Notes under the pieces: generated by a model
Databases searched by the model: none
Told to the model about the DNA's origin: nothing
Seen by the model: the letters and a program-made list of their open reading frames with translations, nothing else
Assembly: GCA_008638375.1 (NCBI GenBank)
Contig: CM018037.1
Coordinates: 31,791,076 to 31,855,075 of the forward strand
Reading direction: 5' to 3'
Origin: Nyssa sinensis
Taxonomy: Eukaryota > Streptophyta > Magnoliopsida > Cornales > Nyssaceae
Length of the DNA stretch: 64,000 nt
Shown here: positions 15,106 through 27,873 of the stretch, in pieces
Numbering within the stretch: the first letter of the stretch is position 1
Layout: each line of letters starts with the position of its first letter
Program-made: the position numbers and the translations under genes

Positions 15106-16151
15106 TTGACTATTGTTTCAGCCACAGGTAGGAACCTATAAAAAGATCCATTAGTGGATAATTAGAGCACAGAACTATTTAAACATTGACATTTTACCTA
15201 ATGATTCTGTTTGTGCACGTGAGAGAGAGAGAGAGAGTAGAATGTGTGTATGTGAGTGTGGGGTGAAGGGGGATGGAGAGTATTATAGAGGCAGATATCC
15301 AAGGGAATAAAATGCACAAGAATTGTCAATCCAATCTACTACTTTGTGCCAAATTCAGTATCCATTTCTTTAACATAAATTTCTTTTGATTGCTTGGAAA
15401 AGTGGTGGGGGTTGGGGATAAAAATCTTTACCCATATTATGCCTAATATTGCTTTGAATTCCAAGAAATGAAAAATTCGCCTCAACCAAGCCAAAACAGC
15501 TGTACTAGGCCTAGTTAAGGCCAGGTTTGGATTCAAAGCTTCCATTTTCAAAGGTAAAATCTTTTGCGGAGATTTAAAGATTTTGTCCTTTTAATTCCAA
15601 TTCAGATTCCAAAATGCAGTGCATCCAAAAACTGAATATCCAGAAAACACGAGGAAAAAAAAAAGATATAAATAGATATATATATATATATATATAATGT
15701 TATATTTGTTTACAAGAACTGGAACTACCAAGCTCCACTAATAAAAATCCAGAAAGATTCAAACCCTAATTAATTCATGGATATCTCAGCAAACAAGTTT
15801 CATTCATTTCACCCCACCTGAATGCAGCCCAAAATCCTAATTTAATCAAACAAAGAATTCGGAAAATGTAAGGAAATGAAAGCACTTGGAATGTAATGAT
15901 CAAATCTATTTAGCATATTTATGAATTGAAACATCAAAAAAAAAAATTCAAGAAATTCTCGAAACACAATACACAGCGAGTGTGTGTATGCACCAAATCA
16001 ATAGCAACATTGATTGATTGAAAAGTATATTGATATATAAGTTACCATAATAAGCAGAATGGCAAAAGCAGCAGAGACTTCCAACGAGATTCTTCGAAGA
16101 GAGATGAAGTGCCTTCCCTTCCCAGTTCTGATGCGGAGAAACGAAGCTTTC

Positions 16152-16188
<37 letters not shown>

Positions 16189-16190
16189 CC
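15106..16190 (-). other. 5' UTR and UTR intron of the LIMYB-like gene
   Basis: A short UTR exon 15106-15135 follows an acceptor (TTTTTATAG|GTTCC). The likely first exon ends at 16046 with a donor TTATG|GTAAC and contains a long CT tract on the gene strand ((GA)n at about 16154-16184 on +). Such tracts are common in plant 5' UTRs. The intron (16045 to 15136) has (GA)n at about 15222 and (AT)n at about 15672. The exact transcription start is not visible. Confidence 0.55.
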
Positions 16191-16442
16191 GACTCATGAG
16201 CACATATGAGTTGTGGGCCTGTAGTAAATAGATGGCATCATGGCATGGGGCAGTCATGTGATTGGGCCTTCTAAATGATGTCCTGGCTTGAAATTAAAGG
16301 CCGGGCTCAAATACAGTTGAAACATTCTTTGGGAGGTGAATGCATGGATCTTGTAATCAGATTGAGGGTGACGTACAATAATAATATTATATATATGTGA
16401 TTTATTATTTAGTTGTTAGAATCGGTCCATTTAATAATCAAT

Positions 16443-16608
16443 AATACTATGCTAACTCAATAATTCTACCAAAAATGTTTACACAGTTGATGTGGCAGCA
16501 TTGTATTGATTTTACATCACATCACATAATGTGATATAAAATTAATAAAATGCTGCCACATCAACTGTATTGATACTTTTGGTAAAAGTTTTAAGTCAGC
16601 ATAGCATT
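16443..16608. mobile_element. Foldback MITE, about 166 bp
   Basis: The left half and the reverse complement of the right half align over about 80 bases: AATACTATGCTAACTCAA against AATGCTATGCTGACTTAA, then TTCTACCAAAAA against TTTTACCAAAAG, then an identical CAGTTGATGTGGCAGCAT. Almost no loop remains, so the element is nearly one hairpin. I could not define a target-site duplication, so the superfamily is open. If transcribed it would fold like a small-RNA precursor. Confidence 0.75.
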
Positions 16609-18600
16609 ACTCTTTAACAATTTCTCCAATGTAGAACACATGTATTATGTTCTACTAAAAAAATAGGTCATATTACACATGACATAATACTATTAGATGA
16701 ACACGTTACCACCTTATTATACCGGACTCATTCAAGAATTTTCCATGAATGCAGCCACACTCATCAATTTTTTTTTCTTCTTATTATTATTATTTGTGGT
16801 GAAATAGTAGATAAATAGACACAAACAATCACACAATAGCATACAAAAATTTACATAATTCGGTTTCAAATATACGTCCCACATGTGAAAACAAGAAAAA
16901 CTTTACTATTAGAAAGAGAATACAAAATGAGATTAATTACACACAATCTCTTTGTTACTCTTTTTGCACTTCTCACTTTTTACATTTCCTTATTCTCTCC
17001 GTTGTCTTTCATTATTTTACTACATCACCTATTTATAGGCGTTTATCAGTCCGCAATTATGGATTCTACCATACATGCATTAACAAATTATTGTTACAAC
17101 TTAAAAATTCTACCGACTTAATTGTATTCTTTCAACTCTCGTATCCTGATTTTCATGCATTAGGTAAAAACTCTGAGCCTCATTTCATACTAGTGGACAA
17201 GCCATCATTGTTAACTTCACGACATTATTATTATTATTATTATTATTTTTCATTTTAATTTGGGCAAAGATGTCTAGCTTCCAAAAAATGGCAAAAAGAG
17301 AGAAGGATAAGGGGGTTATGTATACATACAAACATATATGTAAATACAAAATATACACCTTCACCGGCAATTTTCTGCATGAGTTAATCAAGATGACTTT
17401 TGCAACAAATTATGGTTTGTGTTAATCAAATTATATTTATTTCATTTGTTTTAATTTAAAATTATTAAAACAGATGCTCAAAAGTTCACAAATATGACCT
17501 GAGAAGCGTGTATTTTTGTTTGGTTTTTCGATTTGTTTGCTCAAAGCCATCCCAACGAAAGAGAAATACAGAGAGAAGTTCTGCAATAGAAAAATGGAAG
17601 CTGAACATTTAGGAAATATAAATTTGTTTTAAAGGGTATCATTTTCATTTTTGTAACTTAAAAGAAAATGGCATTATAGTCTCTTTGTTTGAATTATTGT
17701 GGGCATTGTTGTCAATCACAACACAAAAGGCATATATAAAATTTTGGCCTAAAACCCAATTTTTACTCTAATAGTGATGACGATATAATATTAGAAAAAG
17801 TTAAAAAGAAGATCATGTAATTATCATCTATTTCAAGAAAAATCGGCATAATTATTTCATAATAATAATAAAAAAAAATACTACCAAAATCCTTAAAATA
17901 AAATTTTCAATCCAAAATATCCATAATATATTTTTTCTATAAAAAAATATCCAAAAAAGAAATTTTTAATACAAAAAATTTAATTGTTAATTTCCTAACT
18001 TAATACAGTTAAAAAAATTAATAATTAAAATAAAATAACTTTCAATATACATTTTAAAAAGTACTAAATAGTTAATAAAATAAATTATTCAATCTGAAAA
18101 AAATATAACATTTTTTATTTATCTAGATTGCCTAAAAGAAAAATTTACTTCATAAAATGTAATATTTTCTTTAGATTGAAAAAATTATTTTTACATATTT
18201 TTTTCTTTCTCAAATATATCTTTAAAATTATTTTAGTCTAATCAATAATATTTTTTAACGATGTTAAAATAAAATTAATATTTGAATTTTTTTTGTATTA
18301 AGAGTTTCTTTTTTAAGTCTTTTAGACAGAAGAAATGTAACATGAATTTTTTGGATTGAAACTTTAATTTTAAAGACTTTTTAATATTTTTTTCTAATAA
18401 AAATTTATTTAGTTTGTTAATTTAGTGTGAGAAAAATAGTTGTGAATTAGAAAAATATGATACAAGAATACATTAAGCATTTCGAAACATTGATCATTAA
18501 ATAATAATTTTGAGCTTGTTACATAAATTTTTGAACACAAAATTGGCTATTTACATCTAAAACGCTCATCAGTGATCCTTTGGACAATTAAATCCATCAA
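16609..18600. other. AT-rich intergenic stretch
   Basis: No gene seen. It has an (ATT)n run at about 17225-17247 and a very AT-rich block at 17850-18450. Small ORFs at 16885-17121 (+) and 17185-17391 (-) show no domain. Confidence 0.6.
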
Positions 18601-18625
18601 ACAAAGAATTTCAAACGCTTCTGTA

Positions 18626-21600
18626 TCATATCATCGAACAACCTGCATCCCATTCCACTGCCATGGTTAATAGATATAGGATAAAAGTTGTTCCTTCTAT
18701 TCTTGACTGTGGAAGAAATCAGAACTAAGGAGAGCAAAACACAGAGATTAGCATCAGGTTGATGTGATGAACAAAATTTAAGCAAGCAAACTCAATTAGG
18801 TTGCTACTTGATCCAACAATCCTTCTAAACAATTCATCTCATATGTAAATGTTGTCGCACCCCACATAACATGAGAGATTATATGAAGATGATCATTGTT
18901 AAGTAGAGTCATTTTCATGGAAATAAGGAGAGAATTTTTTACCGTTGCAGCATCTCTTCCACTGAAGGATGGACCAAGAGCTGTCAAGTTTGGATCATCC
19001 TTGTGCTTGTCCCAAGCTGTTTCAAACTGTGAGCCTTTGCATCTTGAAGTTTTAGAGAAAAATATAAAAAGAATAAAACAAACAAATGTTAGATCAACAA
19101 AGAGATTATCATAATAAGAACTTGAGTACATATGCAATAGAAAGGCAATCAGAATTCAGAAAAGAAAGGGCACAATATTTACTGCTGGAGCAAGATCAGT
19201 ATCTGAAGAATTCGTGCTCTAATTTCTTCCCGAGCAATTTTTAACACTGCCTCCTTGTATAATGTGGCAAGTTCATCCACCAATCTGAGATAAAATATAT
19301 ATATATATATATATATATGAATGATTATAATCAAAGCAGATGATAACATTTAAGGTGAAGATTATATTAAAAAACAATGCATAGAGATTGATATCAGTGG
19401 CAGAGTGGGGAAGTGATGGTTTAAATAGATTATACTTAAAAAGAAGAAGCAGTCGTGTAATTGATAGCAGAAGAAAGTAGATGTAGTCGTTAAAAAGAAA
19501 GCTGCACATGGGACTTAGAAGCAATACTTTCCATGGATGATTATGGCAATCAAACGTGTGCTAGGAAGGAACTTTAGTGAGGAAAATTTTCTAAATGGCA
19601 ACCAAACTGATCTCAAATAGAATGCTACAGTTTTTTTAGTTGTTTGAAATTATGGACAATGTTTACAGCAAAAGTCTAGTGCCTGAATTGTAAAATGAAA
19701 AAAAAAATACTCAGAACTTTAACTTCATAATATTCTTCTTACCTCTTAAAAGCACGCCTCTTGCTTATATTAGAAATGACTTCAAATGCAGAATTGGTAC
19801 AGGTTATTATTCTAAAACATCTCGATGATTCGGAACAATTTTCAGTTTAACATTTTGATACTGAATGGTACATGTGATTGAATTGGTCCTTTTCTTAACA
19901 AACTATGAATGGCTCGGTCACCACTGTTTGTTGTTTAACCATTAAATCAAACCTTCTCAACTTATGATCATAACTATTGCAACTGCAGACCAACTAGCAT
20001 GTTTATATGTGATGTATTTGTTTTCATAAGATGTTGAAATGCCACAATACTATGTCCTATGTGAGGACAGAGCATAATAATTTAACTCACCTTTCAATAT
20101 ATGTTGTGTTCCTTATCCACGTTAATTTTAGAACTGTATGGACCCGCTCGAGAACCTGAAAAGATAATGAAGAGATACTACACTTTATCCATCACTCCTT
20201 CCAAATGAACATCAACTACTTCATAACATAACTACTTGTTCCCTCCTCATCATTGTCAAAGCAAAGTACATTACTAATGATGCAGGGTAAGGCTAGCTTC
20301 CCAATATTAGAGGAAGATGGCAAAAGTTGCCTATCTCCGTTCCAAAGCAATTATAATAGCATTTGCAAAGATATATACTGTAAGGTTCGGTGTATTGTTC
20401 TCGAATATATTTTAACATCATGATAATCACTATTAAAATCCTTTCTACAGAGTACTACCTATTAACAATATTCTTGGGTCAAATAAATTATAACTATAAT
20501 ATAACAAAGAAGACTGCAACTCAACATTTCAACATTAACTATCTTAAGAAAAGAATTGATAACTTAAAATGGAAGAGAAAAGAAAAGAAAAGAAAAGAAA
20601 GTATTAGTCTTCAACTTGTTTGAATATTTAGGAGATAAATGAGAAGAAAATAACTATTTCTTGTTTGAATAGTTAGTAGAAGAGAAAAGAAAAGAAAGTG
20701 TACAAATTATTTGTCAATTAAATCCATCTTGCTATAAAAACCCTAATTTTTAACACAAACATTTAAGGGTATATTTGGTATTTTAAAAAATTTATTAGAA
20801 AGTTTTCTTTTCTCTCCAAATCTATCCACTTTTAGAGAGATTGGAGAAGTGTTCCATCTTTCTCTCCTACTTAAACATCCAAACAAGATATTTGTTTATC
20901 TCTCTCTCCCAATCTTTTCTTTTCTCTCCAAATCTCTCCATCCAAACGAAGCATAAAACAATTCTGAGGACAATATGAAAAGCTGGAGAAGATCTATCAC
21001 CAATAAAAGTGCAAGTGTATAAATATTTTCAAATCAGTAACTATTTCTGCAGAAATATAATAAATTAATAAGTATGGCTCTTCTTGCACAGGAAAAATCA
21101 ATGACTTCTTACCAATAGAACAGTTGTATCATCATCAGCATGCATCCACCGAAAGAAAAGTGGAAAAATGCGACTGAAATGAGCTAATAATACAAGACCC
21201 ACACCATTGAGAAGTGGCTCGATGCATTCAAGCCATGCAACACGGCGCTCCTTGTTTCTTGGTTGGCGCTCCAGGTGACTTAGCATCTCATTTAGCATCC
21301 TTTCATACCTATATAAAACATTAAAACCTAAATGATCATGAAAGAACTACAGATGACTATAATAAAATGTCTAATCATACATTTCCTACCTAGATGGTGA
21401 AAGGACATGTATATATTGATCGAAGTCTTGCATTTCATTAGGTTAGTCGACGAATGTTAAATACCAGGGCAGATTAATTTAGTTATTAACAAACAACTGT
21501 TCTATTAATTCAATCAACACCAATGCTCTGCAAATTCAATAAAAAAAAAAAAATCATAATGGAACTCTCTTGTCAGTGTAGTAAGGAAGGAGGGCCATTG

Positions 21601-24600
21601 TTTACTGCAGCATATATGAAGAGGATAGTTCCAAGTTTACAGAAGTAACATTTTGGTGGCAATCCAGCCAGCTACAGGGCCCACACTAGCTACTATGACA
21701 ATTTGTAGTGATGACTATAAATTATGTTGGGCTATCATAGTTCCAGGAGATCTTATTGGCTTTGAAACAAGCCAGCCGAAAAACCACCTTCTCAGGTCTC
21801 CTTTTGCTGTCTTAGTCATAAATCCATACTAAAATGCTTGATGTGAACATTAAATTTTATCTATATCCACACATGCACATGACCCCCCAACATTTTTATT
21901 TTGGACAAGTGAGAATACTAAAGAATGCAGGCAGAGGGTGAACCCATATATAAAAAAAAGAGGCATCTCCAATCTAGAGCTTCAAGCCTCCCAAAAACTC
22001 TACAAAAGAATCTACAACAAAAGTCTTACTATTTCTCTCACGCCATAGGCACCAAAAAAGACACAATGGCACTAAATCTCAATTTTTTCTAACACTACTC
22101 TTAACACAACACCCACACCACCCATTGAGGAACTCCACCATCAAACTTGGCATAGTCCAGGCATAATCAAACAATAAATAAAGAAAGCACCAAAAGTCAC
22201 TCGTAGCCATGCAATGAAGAAATAGACAGCTGATATTTCTTCTTCCACTTGTCACATTTTTTTTTTTATAAATAATAAGAGTATCTATATAAAAAAATAA
22301 CATCAATTTGCTGACCTAAAACCCCTCTTCTAAAAGGTTATTCACCTGTCATTTTAAATTTCATTCTCCGTACGTTTTATGATTTGATAAGATTTATAGA
22401 GAACTACAATACATTGATTCACATATCACAACAATTCCAATAAACCACTCTTTCACATGAGACAAAGGACATTGGCTAGTGTTGTTCCAAAAGTGTGCAG
22501 TGTTGAGATGAATGGAAGGAGTAACCTCTTAAATTATTTACACAAAGTGGCTACCCTTGGGCTCAAGACTCAAATTCAAGTTCTCACACGACTGTCTCAG
22601 CTCATATATGAGACAAATATAAGCACCAACAACAAAGAAAATGTGACAAGAGTGTAAACAAAGTATACCATGGGCTACGAGGATTACTTTGCTGAATACA
22701 AGTCACTAAAAGTACCGACATCTCCACCACAAGGTGCCATATATCGTCACTGGAAGCAATATTCTGGCAGCAAGCATCAAGGATTACATCTTCATACCAA
22801 CTAAGCTCAGCAGCATTTACATTCTTTGCAAGATGTATAAAGCTTATCATGCCCTGTCCCTGAAATCAGGAAAGGAATAAAATATTACACAATACCAAGA
22901 TACTAAGAAATTAAAGTAGTGGAATGATCCATGAATATGCATCATGTAATGAATGAATCATGCTCCCGTAGATCTTAGTTTACACCCCCTTTGGCACCTT
23001 TCGTTTCTAAATTTATGTTACTTACCAAAAAATATATTCATATGGAAAATTCAAGTAGTAGACTCCAACTATTCAAGCATAAATTAGAAAATAAAAGCAC
23101 GACAGGTTCTTAAACTCTAAAATTGCCATTTCTATATTAGTTTGAATCATTGTACCGTCTGGAAAACTATTTGTCCTTTGTTTTATAAAAAATGTCTCAC
23201 CACTCTCCATGTACAATGCCTAAAAAGCATGTTATTGTAGGAAGTGTAGGAAGGGATATTGTAGAGTATATGCTTCCAAAGCACAACATGCCAACACTAC
23301 TTCAAGTGGGGGAAAATAGAAAATGTTTGCTTTTCTGTAGCATCCTAAATTAAATTTTGAAGGATCTTTGAGGTAACCAAAAACAAGATGATAGATCAAG
23401 CAAAATACAAATCCCACTGAAACTTGGTGAAAGGGCAGAAAATTATTTCATTTACATTGCATTGATTATGGTTCTTTTTCTCTTCTAATATTTTTCCTAT
23501 GTATGTCATATATGTCCTTACTTTATGATTTAAAGAGAAGCAGTACCAAAACATATATTGGCCAAGTTTTAATAGCTAAAAATTGAATGATTCGAAATTT
23601 AGAAGTAAAGAAAGTTCTTCAAGACAACCACAAATTTCCTTGAACATTTGGATAGGTGATTTTGAGTATCCAAGGCCACAGGTCTGGGCACGAGATAGAA
23701 AATGTGACACTAGTATTACACAAAATTCTAAGTTCTTGCATATGACACCACAAAAAGTTTAGTTGAGAGTTTCAGGGTCCTCAAGATAGATCTTAGAAAT
23801 ATTGTTTTACATAATTACATAATTACATTGGAATCTTAGCAGGGGAACTTGGAAGTGGTATCAAAAGGCTAGTTATTTAAACATTTATTAAGGGATTGGA
23901 AGCATCAAAAACAGAAGCAGTTTATAAGAAAATCAACTTGCAGATTTATTTATTTTTATTTGACAATGATAACAGTCGAATTTCATGCTACCACAGTATC
24001 ACTGGGCTACAATGGTTTTGGCAACTCGCAAATTTAAAGTTTCGGGAAAGATAATATTGATGTCGTAAACTACCATTGCTTGCTGTGATGGTAGAAATTA
24101 TGTTATCAAGTGTGAGATTGCAAGTTTGGGTCCAATGACAACCACTTCATGCGTATAAGATGAACGTTATCAAATCCACCCCTCCCATCATCCCACATTG
24201 ACAGACAAACATTGGTAATGAACTTCTTTTACCATCAAATGTGAAATGTTGGGGATATGAAAATAGGACTATGAAGATAATGCTGTGAATTCAGAAGTTA
24301 TCTTGAAGAAACCAGCGGTGTTGAAGCCTATGGCAAAAGTGTACAGAAAAGGCATTAGTGGTAGTAATGAGTTTAATTTTAGAACTGGTGAGGTGCAGAA
24401 AGCAAAGATGCAGTTACATGAAGAAAAGTCAGAATTACAAAACCTAGTTTGTCGTAATTTGCATTTGATCCATACTATTCTTCTTTTTTTTTTTTTTTTA
24501 TGTCCCTGTGTGACAATTCTTTGTTATAGAAAATTTCAATTTGCACAGTCAACTAATTTGGTGCCTGGTATACCCTCCAAGTGACCCAATTTTATGGGAC

Positions 24601-26202
24601 CACCAGTAAGCGATGGCCTTTTAAAATTATTACCAATGTAATTGTAACAATTTGAAACCTTTACTGAAATTTAAAGTCCTGATTAGGGTGTCAGGTAGGC
24701 GTGGCAACACAAGGGGATATAGAAAAACATAAATAGGAAATGTATAATCGAAGCAAAACATCTAGTATATTAAATAAAATCATAATTTAATGAAATTTGT
24801 AGCGAAATTTGAAACCTCTATAACTAAGAGAAACACAAGTGCAATGCTCATAAATGTTATCTCCTTTTGCCACCATGTTTCATGAAGACAGCCACGGGAA
24901 TACACGAAGAATTAATTTTAGTTTCACCAAAATAAGGGTGATTATTTTCAACTTATTTTGTGAGAATATAAAAATTAGCTAGGATGGTAGCTCATCCACC
25001 CCCCATATAGGAGGTTGAGAATCTGAGTCTCAATTGGGAAAAAGAAGCGGTTGTTTGTGCATCTCTCTTATTTATAAAAAGGAATTAAATAAATAACCAA
25101 ATTGTAATTCCTAGATTCAAAGAGAAAAAAGTTATCATCATATCAGGAGGTATTTAACTAACTAAAAGATTCAACAAGGATCGTAGTATTAAAATCACAA
25201 TTCCTTGGATTTAAGGCTCTAAACAACAAGATCTGATGATAATATTTAACCCCAGTTGGAGCAAATTAAAAAGACTGGACCGCTAATATGATAGTAAATT
25301 AATGAAAGGGCCTAATACATATTCAAGCACATACCTTGATCGCCGGTGACCAGTGATCGAGAGCAGTCAATGCACAAGGAATCACCAAAGAACACAACCT
25401 TCCCAAATGTGGGTAATCAATCTATAAAGAATATAAACACATACTATATCAAACATCAAAGGAATATCTGTGCAAAGTCTTAAATAAATAAAAAATAGTA
25501 CAACTCATAGAGCACAAAACCTGTGTCACAAACCATCTAAACTGATAAGCAGCCACAATAGCATAAGCTACTGGAACCCTCGCTGTCGCAGCCGATATCT
25601 TATCGCCATCGTCTGACTTATCAATCGAACTCTCCTTAATACTCGCTTTTAGCAAAGGCAAGCACTTCAGGCATCAATTTTACCGCCAATTTCTTCTCAT
25701 CTGATATCAAACTCAAATCCAAACCCAATTCACCAATCTCCATCGACTGTTTTCGACTTAAACTGCCCGAAAAAGTTCTTGAGAGCTCTCGAAAGGCAGA
25801 ATTTGCTGCAACTGAGAGGGAAATTGGTATCCATGAGAGTTGATCGTACGTTGAGCCTGCGGATGAAGCTAATGCGGCGCAGCATAAACTGAAATCTTTG
25901 ATTTTGCTATGAATTTCGGGTTCGGAGATGTCGGGGTTTGACAGAGGTGTTTTATGAGGAAGCAGGGACTCCAGCATGGATTTGATGGATACATTGGAAC
26001 CTTCTGATGGATCGTACCGTGTTTTTGACAGAGATTCTTGGATTGGTTCTGATAACCTAAAATTCAGAGTAATATGAAGAGAGAACATATATTCATACAA
26101 ATATATATATATATGCCCTGTATGTGTGTGTGTGTGAGTATATGTAGAGAGAGGACTTACCGAATGAGATCTTGGTGAACAGGCAGAAAGGGATGTCGAC
26201 AT
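18626..26202 (-). CDS. ARM-repeat protein, At2g39910/TTI2-like, two frame breaks
   Basis: Nine exons fit GT..AG borders: complement(18626-18706, 18943-19042, 19183-19284, 20091-20155, 21113-21308, 22669-22859, 25335-25421, 25521-26056, 26161-26202). The product is helical: HLGRLCSLVIPCALTALDHW, GMISFIHLAKNVNAAELSWY, a YERMLNEMLSHLERQ segment, FSRIFPLFFRWMHADDDTT, and a final EGTTFILYLLTMAVEWDAG. This matches what I recall of the Arabidopsis ARM-repeat protein At2g39910, of the DUF2454/Tti2 type; Tti2 works with Tel2 and Tti1 to stabilise PIKK kinases (ATM, ATR, TOR). Family membership is from memory. Exons 3-9 keep phase exactly. Exon 1 is one base too long (42, expected 41), so the ATG frame misses the conserved VHQDLIRLSEP frame. 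Exon 2 also has one extra base at about 25659, between MPEV and PLLKASIKESS. Both fall in short T runs, so a sequence error is likelier than decay. Corrected length is about 465 residues. Intron 22668-21309 holds a LINE tail. Confidence 0.7.
21895..22262 (-). mobile_element. LINE 3' fragment in the TTI2-like gene intron
   Basis: Minus-strand translation gives HCMATSDFWCFLYLLFDYAW then TMPSLMVEFLNGW, the zf-RVT region of plant non-LTR retrotransposons. It is frame-broken and truncated at the 5' end. It lies in the intron between exons 4 and 5, in the same orientation as the host gene. Confidence 0.7.
22500..22620 (+). repeat. Member of a short dispersed repeat family
   Basis: ACAAAGTGGCTACCCTTGGG, then a CTCAA-rich stretch, then AAGTTCTCACACG, resembles segments at about 24075-24200 (-), 34560-34700 (-) and 35775-35890 (+). 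The shared core is AAAGTGG..ACCCTTG..CTCA..TTCTCACGC. It may be a SINE-like family, but a full pol III promoter is not clear. Confidence 0.45.
24075..24200 (-). repeat. Member of the same short dispersed repeat family
   Basis: On the plus strand it reads ATCAAGTGTGAGATTGC, then AAGTTTGGGTCCAATG, ACAACCACTT and CCACCCCTCCC. This is the same order as in the copy at 34560-34700. It lies in the large intron between exons 3 and 4 of the TTI2-like gene. Confidence 0.4.
24973..25090 (+). mobile_element. SINE-like element in an intron
   Basis: An A-box-like TAGCTAGGATGGTAGCTC is followed by a B-box-like GAGGTTGAGAATCTG about 35-50 bases later, and an A-rich 3' end. ATAAAAA flanks both sides as a possible short target-site duplication. 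It is more diverged than the SINE at 8.0 kb. Confidence 0.5.
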
Positions 26203-26814
26203 TTTGAACTCAGTTCGCCTCCTGAGCAGCGATGACTGACGAATTATCAATTTCGGAACAAAGCGCACTCGACAGACAACGTAGAATTCCCGAAACATAC
26301 AATTGTTTTGAATTTTATTAAACTTATACGACGTCGTTAGTTGCAAAATTTTAGTTTAATTCTCTTTTCCGATTTAAAGGTGTATAAAATTTTCATTTTC
26401 GAGAGAAAAGACGAAAACGTGAAAAATAATTAAATATGTTATATATATATATAATAAATTTTATTTATTTTTTAAATAATACTACAGATATCATCTTTAT
26501 ATGTTATATTTAGATATCATGTTTTCACATCAAATGAGTTTTACTTATGATATTATAACAATAAGATTTATCTCTTGTAAAAGAGTATTATTAAAAAAAT
26601 AATATAAATTTATGACATCGTACATTAATTTATATATGTATATGTATATATAAAAAAGAAAAATATTATTCACACTTTCATATTTATTACTTGAGTTTTA
26701 AAATATTAATTTTTTAATTAATAAAATTATACTTTCTTAAAACTTCAAGTATTAAAATGTGGAGTGAGAAAAGATATGCTTTCAAAAAAAAAAAAAAAGA
26801 GTTTGCCTCACCTC

Positions 26815-27034
26815 CATAAGTTGAAGCCAGCTTGACATACCCATCATTTGGAATTCTCAATTTACCATAGGTCCATAATGTGTTTGTATCGTTTTGATGC
26901 AAGCTAAAGTGAGGTAGAGCAAGAACAGTTGCACAGCAGGCACACCTACCAAAAAGCTTTCTCGTGGTTTCATGTAATAAATAGTCATCATCTTCCATCA
27001 TGGACTGCAAGCGCATGCAATGACATTGTCTCAT
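26815..27034 (-). other. Unidentified exon-like ORF
   Basis: A minus-strand ORF with balanced composition in an AT-rich setting. It starts after a good acceptor (GCGCTTGCAG|TCCATG) and ends at a good donor (TATGGAG|GTGAGG). The encoded stretch includes EDDDYLLHETTRKLFGRC, ALPHFSLHQNDTNTLWTYG and IPNDGYVKLASTYGG. I do not recognise the family. No matching exons were found on either side, so it could be a single captured or leftover exon of a deleted gene. Confidence 0.35.
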
Positions 27035-27236
27035 GCAATATTACTGATTTATGAAACAAGAAATCGAAAATTTCACCTTTAGCCTGCCCGATATCAAGAT
27101 GGTCCCATCGCACGGCCATCGGGCCAAAACGCCTTAAAATTGGTACAAACACGGACCACACCATGTGTTGGGTACTACTACTCCCCTACTAGATTATATA
27201 GGGACACGCCACTTGAAAGTTGAAACATCGTTTTCA

Positions 27237-27873
27237 TTTACTTTTCGTTTTCATTACACAAAATTCCTACGAGCTTTATATATTTTCAAAAATATTTTTA
27301 TTAATGAATAATGAAAATAAAAATAAAAACAATAATAAAAAATACGTCTATTAAGGTATTTTTTAAAAATTGTTGAAAAAAATCAACTAAAAGGTAATTT
27401 TTTCTTATTTTCAGAAATTCAAATTCATTAGATATGGATATTTAGTTACTCGTGATCTTTGATAATTACGTGGCCATCTAAACTATTTATAAGATAATGA
27501 ATATCACAAAATTATATTAACTTTCTTTAAGAATATCCAGTCTCATTACACAAAATTGTGGTTTACTTTTCGTTTTTCATTACACAAAATTTCTACGAGC
27601 TTTATATATTTTCAAAAATATTTTTATTAATAAATAATGAAAATAAAAATAGAAACAATAATAAGAAATACCTTTATTAAGATATTTTTAAAAATTGTTG
27701 AAAAAATCAACTAAAAAGTAATTTTTTCTTATTTTCAAAAATTCAAATTCATTAGATATGTATATTTAGTTTCTCGTGATCTTTGATGATCACGCTGGCC
27801 ACCTAGACTATTTATACGATAATGAATGTCACAAAATTATATTAACTTTCTTTAAGAATGTTCAGTTTCAGAC
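27237..27873. repeat. 325-bp tandem direct duplication
   Basis: Copy 1 (27237-27561) and copy 2 (27562 to about 27873) both run TTTACTTTTCG.., CTACGAGCTTTATATATTTT, AAATTGTTGAAAAAA, TTCATTAGATATG.., CTCGTGATCTTTGAT and AATTATATTAACTTTC. They differ by scattered substitutions and small indels, so the duplication is not very recent. Confidence 0.85.

Noticed and set aside
24285..24584. 99-residue plus-strand ORF in the TTI2-like intron
   Set aside because: The first 45 residues look protein-like, but the rest runs through a T-run and no homologue or splice partner was recognised.
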